A DNA stretch of 64,000 bases from Chlamydomonas sphaeroides (lineage: Eukaryota; Chlorophyta; Chlorophyceae; Chlamydomonadales; Chlamydomonadaceae), in assembly GCA_001662425.1 (NCBI GenBank), contig BDDC01000044.1:19902-83901 (forward strand). The letters are read 5' to 3'. Positions 47,370-57,980 of the stretch are shown in pieces. The position numbers and the translations under genes are program-made. The notes beneath the pieces were generated by a model. The model saw nothing but the letters and a program-made list of their open reading frames with translations. It searched no databases and was not told the origin of the DNA. How positions within the stretch are numbered: the first letter of the stretch is position 1; each line of letters starts with the position of its first letter.

Positions 47370-50300
47370 TCAACTAACCACGTCCTCGTCCTCCTCGTCA
47401 ACGAGCGTTAACGAATCCGAATCGTGGACCGCGGCTTCCGACACGGCGCCCGCCGCCGGGGTGGCGCCGCCTGCCGCGGCCGTGGCGCCGCCTGCCGCAG
47501 TCGTGGTGGAGCCCGCAGCTCCCGTAGCGCCGCTGGCCGCGGCCGTGGCCAAGCCTGAGGCTTTCGTCGCACCGCCTGCCACGGCCGTTGCGCCGCCCGC
47601 CGCGGCCGTTGTCGAGCCGGCGGCTACCGTCGAGCCGCCGGCCGCGGCCGTCGTCGAGCCCGCCGCTGTTGCGGTGCCGGCACCCGCTCCCGTCGCCTGT
47701 GCCGCCCCCGCCGTCGTTGCTGCCGCCGTCACCCCAGCCACGGTGTCCTCGGCTGCCGTGCCCGCCACCTTGCCGGCCACCACGACGCCCGCGCCGCCGG
47801 CCACCCCACCAGGCACGTCCCCAGCCACAGCACCAGCCGCATCGCCGGCCGCGACAGCGCCGTCTGTGGCTGCGGCCTCCTGCTTGTTGTAGTGCTGCTG
47901 CATCTTCTCAAACCTCTTAGCGCTGGCGTCGACGGCGCCGTCGGCTGCCGCCGCCGCCACGGCCCCATCAACCGCCGCCGCGGCTCCGCCAGCCCCCGAC
48001 GCCTGCGCCGTCGCCTGCTCCGACCTAGCACGCAGCCGCGCGAAGAAGTTGCTGCGGCTGCGCCGCGATGCGGCGCCGCTCTGAGCCTCGGCGGCAGCCT
48101 GGTCGGCCGCCGACGCCTTGACGGACTGCGTCGTGTTCGTGGTGCCGGCGGCGCCGGTGCCCGCGGCTGCGGAGGCAGCGGTGGCATTGCCGGCGGTGCT
48201 ACTGTTTGAAACGGCGGCGGTCTTGTCCGAGGACACGAGCGCATGCAGCGCGTCCAGGGCCGACGCAGCGCCCGCCGCAGCCGCGCTCTCCGTCGAGACG
48301 GCTGCGCCAGTGGCACTCGCGCCCCCAGCGACGCCAGACGCGGCCCCGCTCGTTGTGTTGGCGATCGTGGCATTGGCCGCGGTGCTGCCGGCAGCGGTGG
48401 CGCTGGGGAACACAGCGCCTTTGCCCGTAGGCTTGTAGTCCTCGTCGTCAGCCCCGCCATCCTCCCCCTCGTCGTCCTCGTCCAGCGTGAGGCCAGAGGT
48501 GTCGTGGTGCATGCCGTTGTGGTCGTCCTCGCCACTGGCAAGAGCCGCGGCAGCGGCGAGCGCCTCTGCCGAAACCACGGCCCCAGTGGCGCTGCCACCC
48601 GCCGCCGCCGCACCCACCGAGCCCGTGCCCGCGGCGCTGGTCCCGGTGCTTGCGGCCCCGGCGGCGGCGGCTCCGGCGGTAGCCCCCTTGGCGAAATCGG
48701 ACTTGCTCATGCCACCAAAAGCAGCCCCGGCGCCAGAAACACTTCCAACCTCCGCCCCGGTGCCAGCGGCAGTGGTCGTGCCGGCGGCAGCGCCCGTGCT
48801 GGTGCCAGCAATCGTGCCCGCAGTGGCCCCGGCCGTCGTGGTGTTGTCGCTGACCGTGCCCGTAGCTGCGGTCGTGCCCGTGACCGTGGCACTCCCGGCC
48901 GCCGCACCAATGCCGGCCGCAAGGCCAGTGCCGACGGTCGTGCTCGTGCCCGTGCCAGCGCTGGACCCGGCCGCCGCAGTCAAGCCCGCGCCGGCACCAG
49001 CCCCAACGTCAGCGGCCGTGCCGGCTGCCACGCCTGCTCCCACAGCTGCTGCTGCAGCACCGGCGCCGGCGCCCGCCGCTGATGCCGTGTCCTGCACGGT
49101 GGTGGCCGCGGTGACCGCCGCCACCGAGCCCAGCTGCTTGAGGCCGGCGTCCACCTTGGTGCGCAGCTCCCGATGCGCCTCCAGGGCCTCCGACACGGCC
49201 GCGGTCTGCTGCTGCAGCGCCGAGATGGTGGTGTTCTGGTGCGAGGCTAGCTGGTCTGCCAGCGTGGCCAGGGCTGAGTTGTGGGAGCTGAGCTTTGACG
49301 ACAGCTGCGGGCCAGGCAGGACCAAGGTAAGGGATGTGGGTCACAGGTTGGATGCAGAGGGGCGGCGGCGGTGGTAGACTGCAATGCAGGGGGTTGTGCT
49401 GCGGCCGCTGGGCCACGGGCGGAGCGCACTGCAGCGCACCTGCGTCGCGTTGCCCTCCAGAGCAGCTAGGCGAGGCAGCAGGGACCAGGCGGTGGAGTTG
49501 GCCTCCGTCGCCTCCAGCTGCACGCTGGCTAGTTGCAGCTGCAGCGTACTCAGCTGGGAGGTGACGGTGGCCACGTCCTGTAAGCAGGTTGGGGCGGCGC
49601 AGGGACCGCATCAGCACGCCGCAGCTGGCGTCGTGGGCTTGAAGAGCCCGCCTTGTCGTGTGGTCAAGCTGAGGCAAGAACACGACTCATGCCCACGCCG
49701 GTCACGGGCCCAGCACCCGTCTCTGGTCCGCCTCACGTCTGTGAGCTTGCCCGTGGCGTTGACTGCCAGCACACCCTCCAGCTTGCCCTTCAGCTCCTCC
49801 AAGGTCGCCTTGGTTTTGGTCACCTGCCGGGCAAGGTTGTGTTTGGCGCTGAACGAACACATGTGGCGGCCTGGGAACGGCAAAACGCTGTGGTTGTCGG
49901 CGGTGCGGGAGCTCTAGCAGCAGGTCTGGGTGCAGCCAAGAGCTCCACATACTGTGCGGAGCTCTCCAAAGCTTTGCTGCTCATGATACCAGTAAGGTTA
50001 GCTGGTGCCGGCTGGGAAAGCTCTGGCTGCAGTAGGACCGCACCTCCTCTTGCATCCGCCTTGCCGAAGTGACGGCGGTGTCCACCTGCTGCAGCTTAGG
50101 GGTTATCTCCTTCAGCTGCGGCCAGGAGGGGCCGTGGGGACGAGCGGTGCGTTTCAGCGGGGTGCGCTGCCCCGGGGAGGCGAGGCTGCCTGACTGGGAC
50201 CGGCAGCGAGAGCCACCGCCAGCTCCTTGCCTGCTCAGCCTGGCGCTTCATCGTCTCCTCCAGCTTGTCAAACTGCTGTGCCAGCGACGCCTCCAACGTA

Positions 50301-50552
50301 GACACTCGCGTTAGCCGGCCTGGGGAGAGCGCGGCGAGGAAATGTAGCACGTCGATGCCGGGTCGATCGACCATGCAAGTGGCCACAGCGCTTACTCTGG
50401 AAGTGCCAGTGCTCCATAGCTAGGACACAAGCCAGCGCTATGATAGCAATCATCAACGGGTCCAGCGAAACCCCGTGAAACAGGGGCCGGCGCAACGGCT
50501 TGGCGCCGTGCCCGGCCATATTGCCACCATGGCGCTCGTAGTTGGGCAACAT
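47370..50552 (-). CDS. Membrane-anchored coiled-coil protein with a long Ala/Gly/Thr-rich tail
   Basis: I do not recognise a family. Six exons: 50552-50396, 50319-50231, 50115-50044, 49823-49737, 49577-49440, 49304-47370; 825 residues, all in phase. One hydrophobic segment near residues 34-48 (PLMIAIIALACVLAMEHW) suggests a signal anchor. Residues 53-240 look like a heptad-rich coiled coil (STLEASLAQQFDKLEETMKR, TKATLEELKGKLEGVLAV, NTTISALQQQTAAVSEALEA). The remaining 580 or so residues are dominated by Ala, Gly, Thr, Ser and Val in irregular repeats, broken by a short acidic patch (LDEDDEGEDGGADDED). It ends in the acidic DEEDEDVVS. Intron 2 has a GC donor (GCAAGG). It shares a 320-base region with PAF1. 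A structural or cell-surface role is possible but not shown. Confidence 0.72.
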
Positions 50553-50872
50553 CGCAGCACCCACTGCCTAAGGGCTGCGACGCCTATGGGCCCAGACGCG
50601 CGACTCGGCGAGCGATGCTTCCAATTGCAACAGTTGAGCTAATAAGGCCGGGCACGGCTCTATGGACCCAGCTGCATATATAAGCAGGTCATCTGAAGTG
50701 ATCACAAGGTGTGTGAGGGGGGAACTACCAAGGTGTTTTGCTCCTCCTTGTTGTGCATGGGAGGCGAACGAGCAGCCCTGCACGCGGAACGTAGACCAAA
50801 TTATACTTCAGTGCTAGCAGTTTTTCAAGCGACACGTCGCGCATGACCTAGCGAAGCTGTCTCTCCGCGACC
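50553..50872. promoter_or_regulatory. Head-to-head intergenic promoter region, 320 bp
   Basis: Separates the start codons of the minus-strand coiled-coil gene and plus-strand PAF1. It includes an AT-rich stretch (GCATATATAAGCAGG, around 50672-50686) that fits a TATA box, about 190 bases upstream of the PAF1 start and about 120 upstream of the other gene. Confidence 0.6.
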
Positions 50873-53245
50873 ATGCAGGTGGCCTACCCGCCACCGCCTT
50901 ACGGCGGGGCTCCTCCAGGCCCACCAGGGCCTCCAGGACCACCGCCGGGACCTCCTAGCGGCCAGGGCTACGCGCCCGGATTTAGGCCCTCAGCGCCGTC
51001 AGCTTCGCGCCCTGGGCACCACAGCTCACACCACGGGCCGCATGCTGGCTCTCACAGAAAACCGGAGGCACCAGCGGGCTTTCGGTCGGTCCCGCCCTCG
51101 GCGACTAAGCATGCGGGCAGTTCGCGCCCAGCACCTCCGCCAGCCCCGGCGCCGCACGCCAGCAGCGGGATCATCCCTATGGCCCAAGAGAACCGCCTGC
51201 GGCGAGACACGCCGTTCCTGGCGCACATCCGCTTCAAGAACGACCTGCCGGAGATCCCCTCGGACCCCAAGATGCTCGTCTCCCAAATCCAGCCCGAGGT
51301 GCTCTCGCGCTTCTCCCTCACCGCCCTCGAGCGGCAGGCGCGGCGAGACCTCCTCACGCCGCCCAACATCATCATATCGCCACTGGACGTGCAGCGGTAC
51401 CAGGTCCCCGACCAGCTGCCGCCGCTGGACCCCGCGGATGCCGCGCTGCTCAAGGAGGACGGCCGCCCTATGGCCATAGGCGGCTCGCCGCTGCCAGTAG
51501 CTGGCGATGGCCGGCACAAGTCCTATGCAGCGCGCGCCAAGGGCATGGACGTGGAGAAGTGCTCCTGGCTCATGCGCACCACGTACATCTCAAGCAGCGA
51601 CAACCGCGGCATTCAGAAGCAGGGCCTGCCCGAGAAGCAGGCAAGACCCGCCTCCGCCCCCGGCCGCAGCGTCAGACCTGGCCCCGACTCACACGGGCAC
51701 CACGTCCTCCGTCGCACCTGCCAACCGCCCGATGCCCGCGGCCCTCTCCCCTGCCCCACCCACCCCCTCGCCGTTCTTTGCCTCTACCCCAGCACCAAGA
51801 ACTGAGTCCCCACCACAGCAGCTACCAACCCCCTCCCAGCCCAGCACCTGTCGCCCCTCCCTTACCCCCTCTCCCCTCTTCGCTTCTCCCTTCCCCCTCC
51901 CGCCCGCCCCGCAGGTCCTGCAGGCGCGTGCCGCGGAGCGCCGCGGCGCCGCGGGCGCCTCCAACTCCCTGGACGACCGCGAGCTCAACGACCCCACCAG
52001 CCAGGCCGCCGCCATCGAGGCCTCCTTCGAGGCCGCGCGCGCGCCGCCCGTGCACTCGCGCAACCCCGCGCTCAAGGCCGTGGAGATCATGCCCGTGCTG
52101 CCCGACTTCGACACCTGGCAGCACAAGCTGCTCTTCACCAACTTTGCCGACTCCGACCCCGCCGACGAGCTCGCGACCGCGGTGCTGCCGCCGTCCGCGC
52201 TGGCGCCCGTGCCGCCCGCCAAGCGGCCGCAGCTGCTGGTGGGGCACTATATGTTCAAGGGCTTTACGCATCACATCAACAACAAGGCCGGCCAGGACCG
52301 CGAGCTCAAGATCATGGCGCTGCTGGTGCGCGAGGACGTGGAGGCCATGGTGGCCAAGACCGTTGAGCAGGCGGCGGCGGCCGAGGCGCAGGCGCAGGCG
52401 GGCGGCGGCGAGGCGCCGCAGGGGCCGGGCCTGTCTGCGGACGACCTGGAGGGCGAGTACCAGTGGATCAAGGACTACAACTACGACTTTAACCGCGACA
52501 GCGTGCACTACGCGATTCGCCTGGACCGCGGCGGCGGCCTGGCGCGCTTCTACAAGATGCGGGTGGGTTTGTGGGTTGGGTGGGCCGGGGGGAAAGAAGG
52601 TGGAGTGGTGTTGAAGCGCGAGTGCAGTGCCGGGCGAGGGGTTGGAGGTGGTGGAGGGTGAGGTGTGTTCAATTTTAAGGGCCGAAATAGAGTACCACCC
52701 CGTATGCGTCGGGCCCCGAGTGACGCGCTGTGTGCTGAGCCGAGGCCTAGGGCAGGGTTGCGGCTTGCGGCGCCGGTGACAGCTAGGCAGGGTCCGCCAG
52801 TGCACGCCTGCGGCCGAGGGGGGCGGTGCGCGCAGTGTCGCCTATGTAGGGCTCGTGCGAAGGCCCCGTGACAATGCAGCGTCGTGCCCACCCACGCACA
52901 GAGCGCGCACCTTCGTGCCATCTGCTGCCGCACACGCCCTTCCCCCTTCCCCCTCACCTCTCCACCCCGCCCCGCCCCCGTCTTCCCTCTCGCGCCGCTC
53001 CCGCGCAGGGCAAGCTGGAGCTGCGCGGCTGGCGCGACGAGGAGAAGCTGGCTCGCGACCGCAGCCGCAAGCGCGTCATGGGGCGCAGCGGCAGCGAGGA
53101 GCCGGACAACGAGGACCCCAGCGGCAGCGACCAGGTGCAGAGGCCCAGCAAGATCCACATCACGGGCCGCGGCTTCAACGAGCGCGAGGACCAGGAGTGC
53201 GAGGAGCGGCGGCGAGAGGTGGCGCCCATCATGGCGGACGAGTAG
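50873..53245 (+). CDS. PAF1: RNA polymerase II-associated factor 1 (PAF1 complex subunit)
   Basis: Core subunit of the nuclear PAF1 complex, which travels with RNA polymerase II and promotes histone H2B ubiquitination and H3 methylation. Three exons: 50873-51640, 51915-52562, 53009-53245; 550 residues, in the family range. A Pro/Gly-rich N-terminus of about 100 residues precedes the conserved core: AHIRFKNDLPEIPSDPKML, LTALERQARRDLLTPPN and later SWLMRTTYISS. A PAF1-specific region follows (MPVLPDFDTWQHKLLFTNF, DYNYDFNRDSVHYAIRL). The charged C-terminus (Arg/Glu/Ser/Asp) is typical of the family. Intron 1 uses a GC donor (GCAAGA); no nearby GT keeps the conserved join. A minimal upstream ORF (ATG ACC TAG, 50843-50851) sits 30 bases before the start. 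Confidence 0.9.
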
Positions 53246-54268
53246 CGGCTGGCGGGTGTGGTGGGAGGCGAGGCGGATGGGTTGGCTTGGGAGGAGTTGT
53301 GTGGAGGACGGAAGGTGCGGGGATGGGCGGGTGTGGCTTGAGCATGCGCGGAATGGTGCTGTACAGAGGGCATGGGGGTGTACCGCAAGGGTGAACGAAC
53401 TTGTCGGGAAGGTCTGCGGCTGGGAGGAGGGTAGCAGCAGGCGGGGGTGGAATTGGGGTTGCGGTCGGCAGGGCTGGGTTGGGGACTAGCGGGTAGAACG
53501 TGCGTACTCATGACCTGAGCGCTGCACCGCTTTCGTGCGTGGCGGTAGGTGGCGGATGCGGGGGTTGCACAAGGCTGCACCGGCTCACGTCGGCCGGGAG
53601 CGGACACGGACCCTTGCTATGGGTTAGCTCGCTGGTTGCGATCTGCTTGGTTACTCCTCAAAGGAGCGTTTGGTCTGCGGATGCACGGGACAGCTGTTGC
53701 AAGAGGGTGCTCCCGAGCCGGAACTCGGGCGGGGGCCAACAGGCGGGAAGACGCCACGGTTGGTGCACCGAGCAAACCTTGCTAACTCGCACTGGTGCTT
53801 GTGGAGTCGCAAGCACTCCGCTTATACACGTTCCGTCACAAGTTCGCAACAAAAGCAACTCGGCCGTCTCGACGTGCAGGGTTCGGCTTGGACGCTGCAG
53901 TTTGCACAAAGGCATGTGTAGGGCATTGATATGTAGTGATTGTACATTAGCTCTTTGACAGAAGGGCTAGGCGCGGCGAAAGCCGGCGGCCGACAGTCGC
54001 GGAAGTCCCCGCGCTGCTTTGCATGCAGCCGCATTGTATCAACTCTGTATCAACAACTTCAATTCCACGCTGTGCCCGCAGCTACGGAGGCCGTGCCGCC
54101 GGCAATCGCGCCGGGTCGCTGAACAGCACCGCGACCGCTGCCCCAGCTACGCCAGCGCACAGCGCTGAGCGCTAGCAGCCGGCGACGGACGCCTACGGCT
54201 AAGGGAAAGCGCGTAGGAGCCGCAGGAGCCGCTGCGCATAGGCCCCCTCGCCTGAGGCCGCCCCAGCC
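53246..54268. other. Intergenic: 3' flank of PAF1 and promoter of the FMN-binding gene
   Basis: No gene seen. The middle (about 53800-54080) is AT-richer than most of the window. No TGTAA was noticed downstream of PAF1. Confidence 0.5.
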
Positions 54269-57200
54269 ATGCGGCCAGCGCTGCTAGGGGCCCACCCCAG
54301 CAGCTCCCCGTGCTGCAGCAGCAGCAGCACGGCCGGCGCCAGCCACCGCGCCGTGGCGCCACGCCCGCTGCCGCACGCCGCTCGCCGGGTTCTCGTGCGG
54401 CCCCGCGCCGCGCAGCCCCCCGGCTCGTCCTCGTCCAAACCCGGCGACGCCGCCGGCCCGCACCGGCCGCAGCCCTCCGGCTCGCCCTCTGATGCCGCCT
54501 CCAACCCACGCCCTGCCGCGGCCAAGCCGGCCAGCGAGCTGAACCTCGCTTTCGAGAGCGCCGCCGACGCGCGGGCCGCCGGCAGCGCGGCGGGGGCGGC
54601 GCCCGGCGACAAGGGCGGCCAGAAGCACAAGGTAATCATGGAATCGCCGGTCAAGACGACGGGGCTGCACCGCGCGCCTCTGTCGGGCGGCGTCAAGACG
54701 GCCACCTCGAGGTGCGGCCCCGGGTAAGGGGTGCGGCCCCGGGTAAGGGGTGCGGCCCCGGGTAAGGGGTGCGGCCCCGGGTAAGGGGTGCGGCGGGCCG
54801 CCAGCTGTGGGCTGTCGCCGGCTGAGGGCCCGCAGCCGGGAGCCAGGTAAGGAGCGGCGCGCTGGGAGATCGGTGCCAGAGCCATGTGCTGTGAGTGCGG
54901 CCGTCTGCTTTCGGGGTGGGCGCCGGAGGGGACGCAAGAACGGGACGCGAAGGAACGGGGCGGCGCTGTTGTGCGCAGATGGGGGTGGGCCGTCCAGCAG
55001 CCCTTTCGCAAAGCTGCGCGATCGAGGGCAGCAACAGCCTTGGAAAGCGGCCTGCGGCGACGTCGCGAGCTTGCAGTAGCCCACAGCAGTCCGCAGCGAT
55101 GCAGCGGCTGGAGCGGGTGCTGACACCGCCCCCGACGCCCCACCAGGAGCCGTCCGGCCCCGTTCCCGTCCCCGTGCCCCCTCCACGCCTACTGCTCCTC
55201 CTCCTCCCCCTGCCGCCTGCGCTCAACCTAGGTACTCCAGAATCCTTGGCGCCAGCCGCGTGGGGTGGGTGGGCTGAGGGGGCGGGGCAGCCGCGTCTGG
55301 ACGGAGGCCGCAGAGTGCTCACTGCGTCTGCTCCTCCTGCCCCCTCTCCCCGGTGGGCGGTCCCCCCCCTCCAGGTACGAGCTGCCCACGCCCCCCGTTG
55401 CGGTCCGCAACCTGGTGGAGCACGCGCGGTTCGGGCACCTGTGCACCATGATGAGCGGCATGCACCACAGGAGGTGGGCAGGTGCCGGGGGGGGGGGCGG
55501 CGGCGGGGNNNNNNNNNNNNNNNNNNNNNNNNNNNNNNNNNNNNNNNNNNNNNNNNNNNNNNNNNNNNNNNNNNNNNNNNNNNNNNNNNNNNNNNNNNNN
55601 NNNNNNNNNNNNNNNNNNNNNNNNNNNNNNNNNNNNNNNNNNNNNNNNNNNNNNNNNNNNNNNNNNNNNNNNNNNNNNNNNNNNNNNNNNNNNNNNNNNN
55701 NNNNNNNNNNNNNNNNNNNNNNNNNNNNNNNNNNNNNNNNNNNNNNNNNNNNNNNNNNNNNNNNNNNNNNNNNNNNNNNNNNNNNNNNNNNNNNNNNNNN
55801 NNNNNNNNNNNNNNNNNNNNNNNNNNNNNNNNNNNNNNNNNNNNNNNNNNNNNGACAGGGGTTAGCGGGTTTGGGGCACGGGGCCGTTGGGTGTGTGCTG
55901 CGTGGGAATGCTGTGAGCGACATGCGCCCAGACCCCAGAGGAATGCGTTCGCCGAACTTGGGAGGCAGCGGGGCGCCGCGAGCGAGCCCACGATTGTACC
56001 CCTCATCGTCACGCGCCCACCCACGCCACCTCGCCGCCCTCGCGCTCCCGCCGCAGGGCCGGCTACCCGTTCGGCACGCTGGTGGACTTTGCCTCGGACG
56101 GCGCCGGCTACCCGGTGTTCTGCCTCAGCCCGCTGGCCATCCACAGCCGCAACTTGATTGAGGAGCCGCGCTGCAGCCTGGTGGTGCAGATGCCGGGGTG
56201 GACGGGGCTGGCCAATGCGCGCGTCACCATCTTTGGCGACGTCTACCAGCTGCCCGCCGACCTGCAGGTGCGGCCAGGGGGACGTGACGGGAGGGCGGGC
56301 GGGAGGGCGGGCGAGGCGACATGGCGGCACGGGAAGCCAAGGGGAGCTGGACTGGGGCGGGCACGTGCCGAGGCGCCGCTGGCCATGGCCTTGTCAGCTT
56401 GCAGCTGCGGTACGGGAAAGTAGTCGAGTAGCACGCGACACTACTTCGAGGCGTGTGTGAGCGGGCTACGGCAAGCGACACGGGCCCCGCCCGCGCAGGA
56501 CCCGGCCCGCGAGATCTTCATCGCCAAGCACAGCAATGAGCGCAAGGAGCGCTGGGTCAGCGGCAACTTTGTGTACTTCAGGTAGGGGTGGGGTAAGGGG
56601 CGGGTTGTGCGGGTGGGGGTGGGACCGGAGCCCTACAGTCCCGCGGGTCCCTCACCTCCTCGTCCCTCCCTCGCTCAGGATGAACCGCATCGTCGACATC
56701 TACTTCGTCGGCGGCTTCGGTAAGAGCTGTGGGCTGGGCTGGGACAGGCTAGTTGGGGTCGCGTGCTCGCGTCATGTCGGTGGGTCAAGCTGGAGGGGCG
56801 CCGTGCTGTGCTGACGCTCTGCTGCCCATGTCCATGTCCTCCTGCGTGGCTGCAGGCACGGTGCAGTGGATCTCGCCCGACGAGGTGCGCGTGATGCCCC
56901 CGCGGCGCCAGCAGCAGGCAGCGCGCAGCGCCTCCCAGCGCCGCAAGCTGCACACGCGGACGGGCGCCCAGCCCCCGCGGCGCCAGCGGCGTGGGGCTTG
57001 ACGGGCGACGGGTCCTCTCCCTGCACCATGCGCACCTACCGCTCTCCTCTTGTTCACCGCCGTCCGGACCCTGCCATCGTCGCTCTCTTTCCCGCAGTAC
57101 CTGGGCTCCTCGCCGGATGAGATCGTGCTCAACAACCCCAACCACATCCTGCAGGTGTGCTCGTGCGGTCACACGTAGCGCCCCCCCTCCCCCCCAAACA

Positions 57201-57980
57201 CGTACGCCAGGGCCCGGGCTTACGCTCGGAGGTTCGCAACTAGTTCGTTACTCCCACGATGTATACCCCCCCCCGCACACGTACGCCAGAATTCCAGCTC
57301 CCGTGGGCTGCTCATGGACCGCCCCAGGCCAGCCCAGCCCTGCCCTCCTCCGCACCCCTCCTCCCCACGCCTTCATCTCCTCCCTCCTCCCCACGCCTCT
57401 CTTCAACCCAAACCTTCCTATCCCGCCCCGCAGCTGCTCAACGAGCAGTACGCCCCAGTGCTGCGCGCCAAGCTGGGCAGCGGCGGCCACCCGCTGGACG
57501 AGCTGGTGTTCATCTCCATCGACGCCAGTGGGGTGGACATCCGGGTGCGCACCGGCAGCGAGTTCAGCGTGGAGCGCATCGGCTTTGCGGAGAAGGTGCG
57601 GCGGGGGGGGCAGCGGGAGCACAGGGCGAGATTTAGAAGTTCAGGGGCGGGATTGGGGACGTGTGAAGGTGCGCGAGTGGGGAGGGGCCGGGGCACAGGG
57701 CCGGTATGCGGCTGTGGCCGCAGCGTCTGTCGCCGCTATCTGCAGCGCCAAGCATAAAAGGACTGTGGGGTGCGGCGGCGGACAACTCGCTGCGGGTATC
57801 CGAACTGCTGGCCGTGTGGCGCCTCCTGGTGCCGCCCTCCCACCACCTGCTTTTCTCCCTCCCACCGCCTGCCTCCCTGCCTCCTGCCCTCCCACCCTCC
57901 TCCAGGTAACCAACCTCATTCAGGTCATGGCCGCCATGCGCCAGGTGGTGACGGACGTCAGCAAGAGCATGGACCTGTGA
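54269..57980 (+). CDS. Pyridoxamine 5'-phosphate oxidase-like FMN-binding protein, probably plastid
   Basis: Member of the split-barrel flavin-binding (PNPOx/HugZ-like) family found in plastids of plants and algae. Nine exons: 54269-54711, 55375-55473, 56057-56267, 56499-56581, 56679-56719, 56856-56884, 57098-57154, 57434-57595, 57906-57980; 399 residues. The first 60 or so residues are rich in Ser, Ala, Arg and Pro, as in a chloroplast transit peptide. The split barrel spans about residues 150-300: VRNLVEHARFGHLCTMMSG, YPFGTLVDFASDGAGYPVF, LAIHSRNLIEEPRCSLVV and RIVDIYFVGGFGTVQWIS. The C-terminal half (DEIVLNNPNHILQLLNEQY, ELVFISIDASGVDIRV) matches the HugZ-like DUF2470 module. The substrate is unknown. 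Intron 2 contains a 345-base run of N, and intron 1 begins with a 19-bp tandem repeat. Confidence 0.85.
54712..54790 (+). repeat. 19-bp minisatellite starting exactly at a 5' splice site
   Basis: Four exact copies of GTGCGGCCCCGGGTAAGGG at 54712-54730, 54731-54749, 54750-54768 and 54769-54787, plus a partial fifth. The first base is the first base of intron 1 of the FMN-binding gene. Each unit carries two donor-like sequences, GTGCGG and GTAAGG. Confidence 0.95.
55509..55853. other. Assembly gap (345 N)
   Basis: A run of N flanked on the left by a G-rich stretch. It falls within intron 2 (55474-56056) of the FMN-binding protein gene, so no coding sequence appears to be lost. Confidence 1.
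57232..57267 (+). repeat. Intronic shared motif, copy C
   Basis: Thirty-six bases in intron 7 of the FMN-binding gene, matching copy B at 30817-30852 at 31 of 36 positions. It has the same orientation relative to the gene. Confidence 0.8.

Noticed and set aside
46885..47892. Open frame of 335 codons on the plus strand, Ala/Pro-rich
   Set aside because: It is the antisense of the Ala-rich minus-strand exon; the low-complexity codons keep several frames open.
48487..49377. Second plus-strand Ala/Pro/Val-rich frame
   Set aside because: Same reason. The minus frame has the anchor, coiled coil and consistent exon phases.
54895..56157. Open frames bridging the run of N
   Set aside because: They are open only because N codons were treated as non-stop. 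The real exons flank the gap.
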